Shown piece after piece: positions 22,501 through 34,607 of a DNA stretch of 64,000 nucleotides. Location of the stretch: positions 34,219,501 to 34,283,500 of the forward strand of contig NC_080559.1 in assembly GCF_030253575.1 (NCBI RefSeq), read 5' to 3'. The notes under the pieces are model-generated. The model did no database searches and was not told the DNA's origin. It saw nothing but the letters and a program-made list of their open reading frames with translations. Position 1 is the first letter of the stretch. Each line of letters starts with the position of its first letter. Position numbers and translations under genes: made by a program. Origin of the DNA: Rhododendron vialii (lineage: Eukaryota; Streptophyta; Magnoliopsida; Ericales; Ericaceae).

Positions 22501-24388
22501 TACCAACACAATTTTGTTGTGATTCCTTTTTGCGCAGGATGTACTTAATTATTTGGAGAAAGCTTGTTCTGTTAGTAACACAATCAGTCAAATTGGATCT
22601 TCCAACTTTGAGGCAAAATCTTCTTCACTTCCAAGCCCCTCATCTGCTCCAGATGCTTCTGAAAGTCCTTTATCTAGAACTTTATTGGAGGAGAATCTTG
22701 AAACCCTGATTTCAAATATTGACATGAGTGGACGGAATCTAGCAGGACTGTCGGGCCTACAATCTTCGAATAATCGCATGTGGGCCCCATCGGATCATTC
22801 TGTTTCGACTTGTGATCTGAGACTGAAGTTGCAACTTTACAAGGTTCAACTTCTTCTTCTAACTAGAAACCTCAAGGCTGCTAAGCGTGAAGTTAAGATG
22901 GCTATGGCTATGAATGTAGCACATGGGAAAGATTCTTCCATGGCTCTGCTATTGAAATCCCAACTGGAGTACGATCGTGGGAACTACCCTAAGGCCATCA
23001 AACTATTGATGACATCAAGTAATCAGACGGAAATTGGGATTTCAAGCATATACAACAATAATATGGGTTGCATCTATTATCGACTTGGAAAATACCACAC
23101 ATCGAGTATATTCTTTTCCAAGGCTTTGATTAATAGTTCATCTCTCCGGAAGGAAAACCCTAAAATGCTTTCAACTTTCTCACAAGACAAATCTCTCGAA
23201 ATAATATACAACTGTGGTGTGCAGTACTTGGCTTGTGGGAAACCAATACTTGCCGCTCGTTGTTTCCACAAGGCCAGTTTAATTTTCTGCAGACGGCCTC
23301 TGTTGTGGCTCCGAATTGCTGAATGTTGTCTAGTGGCAGTAGAGAAAGGACTTGCGAAATCCAGTTCAGCCCAATCCAATAAATCAGAAGTTAAAGTTCG
23401 TGTTATCGGAAATGGAAAATGGAGACAGCTTGCTGTAGAGAATGGTAATTTTGGTAAGGGGGGTTTTGTTGGAAAGGACAATGGGTTTTTGGGTGATGAT
23501 AAAGAACCTAACCTCTCGTTGCCCTTTGCCCGACAGTGTCTGTTCAATGCCCTGTACTTGTTGAACTGTTTAGAATCAAAGTATACGAATTTTGCTTCCC
23601 CTTATAGTTCCACCTCGGAGGAAAACAGGCGTAAGAATTCAGATAACAAGAGTTCATCTGTTAGTGATCCCAAGGGATCTCATCTCTCAAATGCAAATGT
23701 GGATTCTAAAGAACAGAAGGGTGGAAGTGCTCCTAATGCCACCTTACAGAGCTCCATATTGAATTATGAAGAGATTTGTAGAAGAGAGAATATGATGATC
23801 AAGCAAGCTCTCCTAGCTGACTTGGCATACGTGGAGTTGCACTTAGGAAACCCTTTGAAGGCCCTGTCAACAGCAAGGAGTCTATTAGAACTTCCAGAAT
23901 GTTCCAGGATATACATTTTCCTAGGCAATGTATATGCAGCTGAGTCCCTCTGCCTCCTAAACCGGCCAAAGGAAGCTGCTCAGCATTTGTTGATCTATTT
24001 GTCCAGTGGGACCCATGTTGAACTCCCTTACACTGAGGTGGACTGTGAACAATGGCGGGTTGAGAAAATTGTGGACCTCGAAGAGTCGAATGGCGGGTTT
24101 TTGAATTCCAAGAACTCTTCACTTGATGAAACACAAGATGTTGTTTTCCTCAAGCCCGAGGAGGCACAAGGGACTCTTTTGGCAAATTTAGCTGTGATTT
24201 CTGCAGTGCACGGAGATGCTGAGCAGGCCCACCGGTTTGTAATGCAAGCTTTATCCATAATGCCCGATAGTCCAGAAGCGATTCTCAGTTCAATTTTCGT
24301 GGATCTCACAATCGGGAAGATACAAGAGGCTCTTACCAAGTTGAAACAGTGTAGTCGTGTTGGATTCCTCTTGGGCACTTCACACTAG
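19523..24388 (+). CDS. CNOT10: CCR4-NOT complex subunit 10 (TPR protein)
   Basis: Coding exons: 19523-19660, 20264-20350, 21619-21801, 21956-22042, 22214-22285, 22538-24388; all junctions are GT-AG and in frame, giving 805 aa. The start is the ATG opening MDSNDGV. Family landmarks: FHREKFSECMHVLNQLLQ near the N-terminus, VLHNIAIARSFQDGC, IIWFHFHEHAKAYSILD, DVLNYLEKA, and TPR-like helical pairs such as NMGCIYYRLGKYHTSSIFF and LLANLAVISAVHGDAEQAH. CNOT10 is a TPR scaffold which, with CNOT11, docks on the CNOT1 N-terminus of the cytoplasmic deadenylase complex. The last exon encodes three quarters of the protein. Intron 1 contains a degenerate 206-bp tandem repeat. The 3' end faces PICALM1. Confidence 0.93.
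19740..20190. repeat. degenerate ~206-bp tandem repeat in CNOT10 intron 1
   Basis: Words such as gcataactgaacatattttt, tgtgatcggttct and gctcgaacat recur about 206 bp apart (for example 19771 and 19977). Similar words occur near 7200-7500 and 56160-56330, so this is probably part of a dispersed repeat family. Confidence 0.5.
20823..20868. repeat. 23-bp perfect tandem duplication
   Basis: Two identical units beginning actcattaatctaccattga, in CNOT10 intron 2. Confidence 0.85.
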
Positions 24389-25624
24389 AAAGCTCTTGTT
24401 CATCATCTTGGTCGGTTCCTGCGGTTAGGAGGTAGGTCGGAAATCTTTTTAAGTTAATTTGTACCATATAGCCATATAGGTAGTGTCAGCCCACAAAATA
24501 ATTCTTTTTTTTCCTCCCCCCTTATTATTTTCTGTAGAATTTTGTTTGAAGTTTTGAGGTTATGGCGGTGGTGGTGGTGGTGGCTGATATTGGTTTGGGT
24601 TCAGTTTCATATTTTTGTCTTAGAGGTTGATCTCGTTGGTTTTCAACAGATTATAGAGGTCATGTGCTTTTCTCATGAAAAATGAAAATTGTAACCCTGA
24701 AGAAAGTTCGTTCTTTATATTTGTCAGTGCTAAGTCATTTGTTTTATCTAACGGGACCTAATTTCACCTCTTTAAGACTTCTACTACATATTATATTATA
24801 GTATACGTGTGGATCTGTTACAGCGGATGTTTTGCTGTTTTTTTCTGAGGAAGATGCCTCAATGCCCTATTCTATCCTACCTGGGAAGTGAACGCACCAT
24901 TTTTCACAAAACCTTTGTGTGGTTCTGAAAAATTGAATGGTTCATATCTGACTTAGTAACAGTAATGGATCCCAGTTGAAAGAGGGCAAATCAATCGGAG
25001 TCGAAAACGAAGCCTGAACCTTAGCCGAGGAAGACTTCATTTAGCATTTTAGCTGCGAAGTTGATTTCCAAAATACTCTGAGATGAAGGGAACAAAATCC
25101 CCTCCTCTAATACTACAAGACCTCAGGTTGTGTATGGGTATGAGAATTTCTGAGGATTTATAGACAGAACAAAAGGAAAAGTTGAAGGAAAAGACAATAT
25201 TATAAACAGAAAATTCAATTAGTTCTGAACATTCAATGTGTACAACAAAGAATCAGTAATCAAACCTTGTATCCACAACACGAACAAAAATTGTTCCTAT
25301 CTTCATTAAAAAAATATAACAAAATTTGAAGTAAAATAAATCCCAAGAAATGAGAACCCTACTCCAGGAACAAGCACATGAACCAGGCCAAAAAATTCCA
25401 TTTGTCCGTGAAGATTATTACCACCTTCCTCACCCGTATTATTGAGCAAATAATATCATCCGAGCTCCTGCAATTGGCACACATATGATACATATATACA
25501 TATATCTTATCTTCCCCTTCAAATCTCCCTGATTTTGATATCCAAAACTAGCTCGTCTACCTCCCACATCCTTCTTCGTCAAGTTCCCGGGAAAGAAAAA
25601 AAAAACAGATTCTGTGCGTGGTAG
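24389..25624. other. convergent 3' region of CNOT10 and PICALM1
   Basis: It contains the 3' UTRs of both genes; their ends are not resolved. A (GGT)n run lies at 24564-24582. No other gene is supported. Confidence 0.5.
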
Positions 25625-28600
25625 TTACACGAGTCTCGTGAACGGATTTTGGGCTTGGACAGGCATACCGGGCCCATAGGGATGAACATTTGCTCCATAT
25701 GCATTTGCGAAAGGATTTGAAGGCTGTTGTTGCTGTTGTTGGCCCATCATCATCATCATCATCATCTGCTGCTGCTGCTGCTGCTGGAACATGAAAGCTT
25801 GCTGCTGGTTAGCCATGGCTGCCATCTGCACAGAATGTGGGGCCGCCACAGAGTGGGAGGCAAAGAATGGGTCGTGTGCTATCTGTGGCATCAGGGGACC
25901 CACCATTGGCCCCTGCTCCCATGGGTTATAGCTCGCATTTTGGTTGGTTCTCCTTATTGCATCATCGTACAGGCTGTCAAGTGTAAGTTTGTCGAGACCT
26001 CCACCCTATTTTCCATGCGCAAGTGCAAGTCATAAGTTTTGATGCTCCCCTCAACACAGCATCTATGAATTGAGTAAATAAAAGTATAGAGAAGCTATTT
26101 TTTTTCCCCTTCTCTTTTCTTCCTTTAATTTTCACTTTCTGTTTGTTTATATGGTCAAGGATGTAGCAGCTACAACTGCAAAACCTTTGGTCCACTACTC
26201 ACTAGAAGCGAGAAGCTTGTAAGGAGGACCAACGGGAAAATATAGGAGAAGATTATTCTATTACCAGTTTGCTAGTAGTTGAGGCACTCCCATTTGAGCT
26301 AGGTGCAGTAACAAGAGCCAGTTCCCAGCCTGTTGCTCCATTTGTGAGAGGTGAGCCAGCAGTAGTTGGTTGATCACCTGCAACCCCCAAGAGAACAAGA
26401 AATATTCAGAGAAATTTCTATACAACATAGAGAGAAGCTTCCATTCAATTATATGCAAGTAAACTGAGCGACACAGGGACCTTTTTGTTGGCAATCAAGT
26501 TGTCGATTTTTACAAACTAAACCAAGTTTTTATGTTTACATTTCTAAATAAAAATTCCATATGTCCCATTACGGCAGGCCACTTGTTTAGTGTTTAAAAC
26601 TCAGCCTGCTAAGTTTGAAGCTATGTTCAAACTCCCCTTTCCAGCCACTAATTGAGCATATTTATTTTATTAACTTAGGTCATCTTTTAGTGAATTAGTT
26701 GATTTTATTAAAGAGGCCATGAGACACGATGAAGTTTCAAAATGTCATTATAATGCCATACAGCATAGGTTCCAACAGAAAACTTACCAACAGGCACGAT
26801 AGCCAATGCCATAGCATTCTTCTCATCTAATTCTGAAGCAGCTGGATGAGGATCGTTCAAACCCTAGTAAGAGAGCAATGTAGATGTTAAAACTCCAATT
26901 GATTCAGGTACAAAGGAAAAAGTATTGGAAATGCTTCAACAAAATAGAATCCAAAGATCATAAGATTGACAAAGAAGAAAATAGCAATGATTACCAGTAG
27001 ATCAGGTGGATTAGTAGCAACAGGAGCTTCCACCTTAACTGGTTCTGGTTCTGGTTTTGGTTCTGGTTCTGGTTCTGGTTCTGGTTTAGGTGGGGATGGT
27101 GGTCGTGCCTCAAGCATCTCTGCAGTCTTTTTGTCCTCTATGGCCAAGATTACCTTGGGACTAGCACTTTTAACCTGCATTTTACTAGAAGTCACTAAAA
27201 GAAAACATTGCCACACTAATCAATTTTCTCATCAAATCTGAAACAACAAAAAATTATCAACTCAAAAGGTTCAGAAACTGTAGACCTTGCACCGACAGCC
27301 TTAAACATTCATAGGTTACTACAAATTTTCCATATACTTCATAAAGCCAAAATGAGAAGTTCTGTGAGTATTGTAATGGTGGAACACATCTGGATTCTTT
27401 TGTTGCCAATGTTAAACTTCTAATTCCACTGCATTTTCCAATCTGGATGCCATCAAACAAGTGACAGACCATCCAAAAAAAATAGTCGCAACGTCAGATA
27501 CTAGTAGTAAATAGAAAATAGTCTCAAATTTAGATAAGCAACCTTGATATTTTCCGTGAAACTGAGGTCATGTGTGAAAACTTTCATGTGTGCTCATGGG
27601 AACAAGCTGATACAATAAAGAAAAATGATTTCCTCCAAACCTAAAGATTAATATTTTTCAAGAACACTGATATCCTATGTAGCACGGACACGATATGACA
27701 CCGAAGAAAGAGAGAACACGTTGAAACACAGAGAGTGTCCCTAAAGTGTCCCCCCAAAGTGTCCTTAAAGTGTACACTTTGATCCATTTTAAAAGTTCTT
27801 ATAATTGCATTTTTACCCCCGAAGTGTCCCTAAAGTGTCCGTAAATGTCGGAAGAGTGTCGAAACCCAAATATTGGGAAAAAAGACACCGGCGCGTGTCC
27901 GTGTCCGACACCTCTGGCGGAGTGTCGGTGCCGCATAGCTGATATCTGTTGCTTTACTTTCATAATAATAATTAACCATGTGACGACTAGCTTTCCACCT
28001 ATACAAAATGTTCAGCAGAAATTTTATGTACCTGATCCTTGCGAAATGTTGAACCCCGTGGAGCTTCCCTCGCATACTCTTCCATTGCTTGCATAAATGA
28101 TGCAGGTGGCTTCATTACCAATCAATAATCAATTGCATCAGATTTATGTGAGAACTAATGGTAAAGCCCCAGGAATTAAGGGTCGTTAAAGCGCCAGAAG
28201 AGAAATCTAAAACCTGTTCAATCTTGATAAAAGTTTCTCCACGTCTGATGTCAAGGCCTTTGCATATTTCATAGAACTCTGATAGCCTCTCTGCCTGCAA
28301 AAATGGTAGTACTTCAATGTACACCGATGAGGACAAGACTACTTTCCCCTAAGCTAGTTTGTTTTTCTAAAATTTCCCTAATACGGTATGTGTATACCGT
28401 TGCTAGAAATAATTCCCAAAGTATTACCTGTTGCCCAGCTCTCCGGTATATATCCAAAGCCCTAAGAGCATCAACGTGGGGCATCTCAAAGAACTGTTAT
28501 AGATCATCTTATCAGATATCCAGGATTTGCTAGGAAGGAAACAATTCAGTAAAAAAGAAAAACAGAAAGATTACCTTGTCAACCAAATTAACAGTACCAT

Positions 28601-30856
28601 CACTGATAGCATTATAGATGTTAATGCTTTCAGAAGCAACCTGTTTATAATAATAAAGTCAGGTTAAGACTTTTGTGAAGTTACTTCGGTAAAGCCCCCG
28701 AGAAAGCATGCAAAATGTCAACAAACTCAACTCACCATAGAGAGAGCTAATTGAATCACAAAATTACCAACTGCTGCTCCTTCTGGCTGCAAGAGAGTTC
28801 CAGTACAGGGCCCATTAGAATGGTGAAAACTAAATAGCACCATGGTTTATTCAGTTTCATACTCCAATAAATAACACGAAAGTTACCTGGCAACCAAGAA
28901 CACGAGAGAGAAGCTGCTGCAAAGCTGGTAACTGCTCAAGCAATCCTGGTGTGTCCAAATCTTTAGTTCTCTGTACGACAATTTACATTAACATTCTCTC
29001 AATCATTGTTTGACTTAACAAATCACAAAGCAATAGTGGTAAATTGGCAACATATAAATGCATATATAACACATCTGCATGTATACAATACACAAGCAAC
29101 AAAAAGAAGAGCAATAATTAAACACCAACATCCCTAAACGGAAAAAGAAAACCAACAATTTTAACTACATGGAAAGAATTGCATTTACTGCAGGTTCAAG
29201 TAGGTCAAGTTTTGTCATAAAGCTCCAAGAAAATCTCGATGGTGCCTTAGTGTGCTAAAAGTAGAAGCAAACTAGCTAGTAGAATCAAGAGGAATGATTG
29301 CCACATCAATGCCAGACCAACAAAATATTTAGCACCTGAAATCCATCAAATGTATGTGTTCACACTATGCTTTTCTGGCTGCATCAGAATCTGAACACCT
29401 CAAAAGAGACTGACATTTCAAATGGAAATACAAAGACAACATGTGAACATGAATCCTAAAATCACCTCATATATTGCCAAAAACAAAATAAACATACAAT
29501 TCAAAAGGTAATTAAATGGATAGCATACGAATAGTTTCTTACAGGGCGGTCCGCCTCGACATCATACTTCAATACACGATAACATTCCATCCTCTCCTCT
29601 AAAAACAAGGCATAAGTTCGAACCCAAGCAGAATAATCCCATGCTGAAGAACAGATGACAAATGTTACCAACAAGAGTAGTATTTATAGCAAGTAAAAAT
29701 GTACTAATCACCAGAAATGTATAATAACATACCACTGGGACTGGAATCATCTTTGAAATGGGCCAAGTTGAGCATGTGGCTTCTACTCCTTCCATAGTTG
29801 TTAAGCTCTTCATGAAAAGTTGGGTCCACTTCTCTCAAGGCACGATGAATAACAATTAAAGTTTTCAATGCAACCTAAACATAGAGAATTGTCAGTTACT
29901 CAGTAACGCAGAAAAAAGAGACGTTGCCAATTATGCATGACAATAAGGGGCTATCTTGCACACAAGTCTATCTAATCCAGTCATCATTAATGCAGATAAT
30001 GATGCAGAGAACAATTATCTCAATAAATTGTTGTAAGTTGTAACTTTCTAAGACTCAATGTCAGGTTAGTATGAGGTAAAAAACAATAAAAGATGCTCAA
30101 CAGCCACAATACAAGTCCCATTTTGCAGCACATTAAGTTCCCACTTCGTTTTTTTTTTTATTTTATCCGACCACTTTGTATTTATATATACAATTTTTCT
30201 TCTTCAATTACGAATTGTTGCACGCAAAGCTCAACGTTACTTAGCCACGACACGAGGAAAATGACGCGTCCTAGTTTCCAATTACCATTGCCACCTGGAA
30301 ATTCTTCTACTAGTTATAACTTGGATGGTCAAGTCACACAAGCTCAAAATATATTGGTGTGATAAGTTTTCAGGTTATAAGATAAGATTTGCCTAATAAT
30401 TACCGCCCAATTTTGTGTCTTTGACAATCGTCTAGCCAGTGCATGTATGCAATATGCAACGTCAGCTCGAGGCCTTGTAGCTGAAACAGCAGCAAAAATA
30501 GCTGCAAGCAGAAAAAATAAGAGGCTGATTAAATTGGTCAAGTACAGAAAGAAACAAATATGGTTTGATAGGGAAACCTGCCCAAGGCACTTCCATCTCA
30601 AGGATACCAACCTTTTATGTATTTTTCTTTCGCTGGACGCTCAACATGATTCGTGGCCTTAACAATTGCAATATCCAACTCCTACAAACACAAAAACCCA
30701 TTCAAAAATACCGTTTACAATAGCACGAAACATTACGAGGATCCCAAGAAGATACAATACCTTGTAATCACTATTTACTTTTGCCAAACTGACTGTGGTG
30801 GTATCCTTAATGGCTCCCAGTGCTTTCCTCAAACTATTCTGCGTTCCTCCTGACAT
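25625..30856 (-). CDS. PICALM1: ANTH-domain clathrin assembly protein (AP180/CALM, PICALM1-like)
   Basis: Fifteen coding exons (minus): 30761-30856, 30612-30681, 30404-30501, 29733-29874, 29543-29643, 28887-28970, 28736-28786, 28575-28640, 28428-28493, 28214-28294, 28032-28109, 26995-27174, 26788-26863, 26265-26377, 25625-26005. All are GT-AG and frame-consistent; 560 aa, as in Arabidopsis At2g01600-type proteins. The ANTH domain covers about 20-300, with the phosphoinositide-binding KATNH at 40-44. The tail has a [15 protein letters not shown] repeat, the TGWELALV motif, DPF (479-481), and NPF at 531-533 and 554-556. A Q7-M7-G-Q6 run occupies 508-528. The role, from the family, is to recruit clathrin and sort cargo such as SNAREs at the plasma membrane or trans-Golgi. 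The start MSGGTQ follows a leader intron with its acceptor at 30870. Confidence 0.94.
27675..27938. mobile_element. hAT-like MITE in PICALM1 intron 11, 8-bp TSD
   Basis: Flanked by the perfect 8-bp repeat ctgatatc (27667-27674, 27939-27946). Termini ctatgtagcacggacac and, as complement of the right end, ctatgcggcaccgacac are inverted repeats. The interior has iterated agtgtccctaaagtgtcc. It is 264 bp and non-coding. The 8-bp TSD fits hAT. Confidence 0.7.
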
Positions 30857-31660
30857 TCGCCCTCTCAAACTACAGAATTCTACACAAGGACCACGTCAAC
30901 AGAACCAGGGTCACCAAATAAATCTCAATTTCCCCCACACAAAATCACATCCTCCAAAACTAGCTAAACTCTTCAAAACTAATTATATCCAGATCCTTGG
31001 ATTAAATTTTCGCCTCAAGTACAGAAACTACATAAAAATACCTAAAATATAAAAATAGATTTCAACTGATTTTGAATCTAAAGTCATGCTTTTAAGTTAA
31101 AATTTCTCTTTTAAGGAATATTACTAAAAACCAGAAACCCGTAATGAAATAACCACCAAGACCTGGTCTGGGTGTACACAAACACAATATGTAATCGTGG
31201 ATATTGAAAGTCCTGAAATTTAGCAATTAAGAATATATTTGATACCAAAATTGTTCTAACGAATGAAGCTATAAGACCATAAGCTTAACATCAACTAATT
31301 AGGAAAATTCACACTTGTATTAAACAAAGACCAGTACTTAATCAGTAATCAAGCTAACCAGTGAGTGGGAAACAAAACAAAACACACCATAACAAATCAA
31401 TAGTCAAGGATCTAACCCAGAAAAACCAAGCAACACAATCCACAACGAATACTACATTCAAGTGAACTGATTAAGCTCAGATACCATCACAGATGCAAAA
31501 GAACAGAGTTAGAGAGAGATCAAACCCTCACCTGAACCCAAATCGTAGAGAGAGAAACAGAGGAGAGAGACAGAGAAATAACCGGGTGGGTCGATTTCGG
31601 TCCAATGCGGAGAAAAGTCGCCAAATGAATTTTCCTCGGTTGGCCGTCGGCGTCAAATAA
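30857..31660 (-). other. PICALM1 leader and 5' UTR intron
   Basis: The 5' UTR part of exon 2 spans 30857-30869. The leader intron spans 30870-31531 (donor CAG|GTGAGG at 31531). The first exon begins left of a TATA-like word, CTATATAG on the minus strand at 31673-31680, which would place the start near 31645. Confidence 0.5.
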
Positions 31661-31672
31661 TAAAATACGTAT

Positions 31673-31680
31673 CTATATAG
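31673..31680 (-). promoter_or_regulatory. candidate PICALM1 TATA box
   Basis: CTATATAG on the minus strand, about 140 bp upstream of the leader intron donor. A CT microsatellite (31713-31755) lies just upstream of it. Confidence 0.4.
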
Positions 31681-31710
31681 TGGTATAGGTGTATCGTGTG
31701 TACACCTCAG

Positions 31711-31712
<2 letters not shown>

Positions 31713-31755
<43 letters not shown>
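31713..31755. repeat. (CT)n microsatellite in the PICALM1 promoter
   Basis: Pure TC run of about 43 bp. Confidence 0.9.
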
Positions 31756-31758
<3 letters not shown>

Positions 31759-32185
31759 TTTTTGTTGGGAGTTGGTGTCAGAATACGAAGCGTACGGCGT
31801 GAAGTACCGTAGTAAAGTTGGATTTATGTGGAGAGAAATTTGGGCCGTCGGATGAGGAAGTGGACTTGATGGGAAATGATTTTGGGAGATCTGATGGTCG
31901 GCGTGCGTGATAGTGGTGGTTGGAAAGGTGGATTCGGATGCATAGAAACAGTTCGGTTTAGAACAGTAGCACTCCGGTTGGTTATTCGTTACTCCGGTCG
32001 GTTGATTGCTCCCCACACAATTAATCAGGATTTGATTGTCGGAGTCAGGACGCAAGAAAGTACTACTATAACTTCTTGCAAATTTTGTAGTCCCCGCATG
32101 GATGACCGACCTTTCGATCAGACCAGAAAAGAGATTAGTTAAGGTACGTGTAAGCTGTCATGAACATTCCTGAAAAGATTATTTA
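31756..32185. other. PICALM1 upstream region
   Basis: Intergenic; no ORF of interest. It probably includes distal promoter sequence of PICALM1. Confidence 0.35.
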
Positions 32186-32389
32186 CTCCCTTCGTACCGA
32201 AATTTTAGCACCTCGTCGTATCTTAGGCGAATAAAGAAAGGGTTAGTATATTTTTCAATAGGTAATACAATATGAATTTTATTTGGTAGATCTCAATAAA
32301 ATTTCTTAAACAATATATTTTTAAAATCACCTTGAAGATTAAAAAGTGACATGAATTTCTAAAAAAGACAAATAAATTAGGACAGAGGG
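32186..32389. mobile_element. Stowaway-like MITE
   Basis: Left end ctcccttcgtaccgaaattt, right end aaattaggacagaggg, with TA on both sides (32184-32185 and 32390-32391). It is about 204 bp with degraded arms. Confidence 0.55.
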
Positions 32390-32391
32390 TA

Positions 32392-33400
32392 TACCAAACA
32401 AGAAAGATTGCTAACTACGCGCACGATTATTACAAAGTATCTTTTGAGATTTTGGAAATCTACACTACTCGTGTTGAGACAAGGGGAGAGTATTGTTCGG
32501 AAAGAAGGATAATTCTGATTTGGAAGGGAAAAATAAATAGTAATTCTGAGATGCAGATTCGATAGCTTGCGGATTTTGCACGTAATTTTCCTTTCCTCAA
32601 ATATTACATGAGCAAATCTTTGGAGTAATTTCTCTTTTTTATTTATTGTGATGACAAGAATGTTCATGAGAAGATGTGGCTTTGTCCCGATTAATGCTTC
32701 GAATACATGTGTCCTATTATCCTATTAGTAATAAATTTTATGTTCAATGCGTATTCAGGGGCATAGTCAGGACTCAGGATTAGCAGGGTCAAATACCTAC
32801 CCAATATTTGGAGAAACGACAAATGTTGTAGTTTTAGTGACTAATAATATCTATGGGGTCAAATTCGTAAAAGTAAGTACTATAAACTCTATACTAATAT
32901 GTGAAAATTTACGCAAGTGAGTGGAGTCAAGTGGCCCATCTGCCACAGTGTGGCTCCGCCCTAGTGCATGTTCATAGAAGACACGATGCGAAGAAGTTTA
33001 GCGAGGGGCTAAGCACATTTCATGATGAGAATTTCTGAAACAAACGAAGAGGAGTGAGTGTTCTGTATCATTTTCTAAGAATAGCTTCCCAGATGTTCCA
33101 ATGTACTTGTTTACCACATTTTGTGCTTGTTTTTTGCTTTCTTTCTGTGCATGTACCATGGAAGTCACTACAGAAGAAGCAGATTATCATGGCTGAATTA
33201 AAACTTTGGGCTGCAGTGCGGCTCGTAAGCTCGGGGGTTATTGGCTCTAGAATCAAGTTATGAAATTAACAAGATTGATGACATGACATGAGGTTGATGA
33301 AGGTTGGTGGTGGTAGTTGTGTGGAATAGGGTGGCTGGCGAGGGTGGCAGTAGTTGCGATGTGAAGGGAGGCAGTGGTGTAGAAGAGAGGAAAAACTAAC
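32392..33400. other. intergenic stretch, nothing recognised
   Basis: No supported gene or RNA between the Stowaway-like MITE and the TTTGGAA-family MITE. Confidence 0.4.
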
Positions 33401-33614
33401 GGTTTGTTTGGAACGTAGAGAAAGGAAAAGGAAAAAAAAAAAGTTGGAAGTTTTTCTTTCCCCTTGTTTGGTTTGATAGAAAAAAGAGAGAATGACAAAA
33501 TAAAGTAGTACTCTACTAAATATAGTAAAATTTTCCTGTGTGTTTTCCTTCTTCCTTACTTTCATATTTCTTTTCCCTCACTTTCTACTTCTACTAGATT
33601 CCAAACAGCACTCA
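33401..33614. mobile_element. inverted-repeat MITE (TTTGGAA family), copy 2
   Basis: The left end ggtttgtttggaacgtagag mirrors the complement of the right end gagtgctgtttggaatctag. The interior is A/G-rich on one arm and T/C-rich on the other, as in the copy at 16257-16457. The TSD is not resolved. Confidence 0.45.
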
Positions 33615-33732
33615 AGTGTTCATAGAGCATTACTTTGGCGCTTCATAGTCCTTTTTCACCACATTGGTCTGGGCTCCACTACAAAGCGCGCGCAGAGAGA
33701 GAGAGATTAATAAGTGATTCAATATACAAGAC

Positions 33733-33734
<2 letters not shown>

Positions 33735-33792
<58 letters not shown>
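33735..33792. repeat. (GA)n microsatellite
   Basis: Pure GA run of about 58 bp. Confidence 0.9.
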
Positions 33793-33793
<1 letters not shown>

Positions 33794-33824
33794 GGTTCAA
33801 CATACATCACATAACTATCCTACC

Positions 33825-34043
33825 TAGTTATTCCGAAGCTCCATTGTGAGAAAATAGAAGTGTCAAGGAGTCCCGTCACACCATATCACTATCTGTAGCA
33901 GACTCTACTGCGCCTATGTCGGGACTGAAACTAAAGTCTCACCACATGTGGGTTATGTTAGGATTTAACCCCTTATTAGGGCTACAGAAACTTGAACCTG
34001 AGCGTTGTCCAATCAAGTTATTCGAAGCACCAAAAACCCAGAA
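33825..34043 (-). mobile_element. SINE-like insertion with 14-bp TSD
   Basis: Flanks ataactatcctacc (33811-33824) and ataaccatcctacc (34044-34057) are a 14-bp TSD with one mismatch. On the minus strand the insert carries a B-box-like word, ggttcaagtttc, about 45 nt from its start. No poly(A) is seen, so the SINE assignment is tentative. Confidence 0.45.
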
Positions 34044-34607
34044 ATAACCATCCTACCAATAAGAATTATTCATAGAGGGGGAAAATGGTAAAAGGGTTCA
34101 GTTTCCCAGTCTCTCCAACAAGAATTTTTTTTGACTCATGGGAACCTTCCAATTAAGGCCCCAGATTTGGCGAACTTACTGCATTTCTCGGTCTATAATA
34201 CATTTCCAGTATAACAGATATTTATACATGAAAACTTTATACTCAATCGATTGAGTAATCACTAGAGAATGACTCAAGAAAATACAATGGGAAAACAAAA
34301 TTGATACAAATACTGAGTATATCTGAAGACAAAAGTGCCTTTGTGAAACCTCTAGTGTCAAAACTGGGGGTCGAGAGAGATGAAAGACTACTTTTCAAGA
34401 TCACGGCAGCAGTCCTTAACGGGCTTGTGAGAGCTAGGGCATTCAAATCTGTTGTAGGTCTTTCACTCTGTCATAGGGAGAAAACCAATGAGATCTTTTG
34501 AATAACTAAACAAAGAAAGAAGACAAAAAAAGAAGAAGAGAGAAATCACATTTCACAAGACTCGAATGCCTTTGACAGCCCAGCATGTCAATAGATGAAG
34601 ACTACCT

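Noticed and set aside
23077..23547. 156-codon minus frame
   Set aside because: Antisense to the CNOT10 last exon, whose plus-strand protein is conserved.
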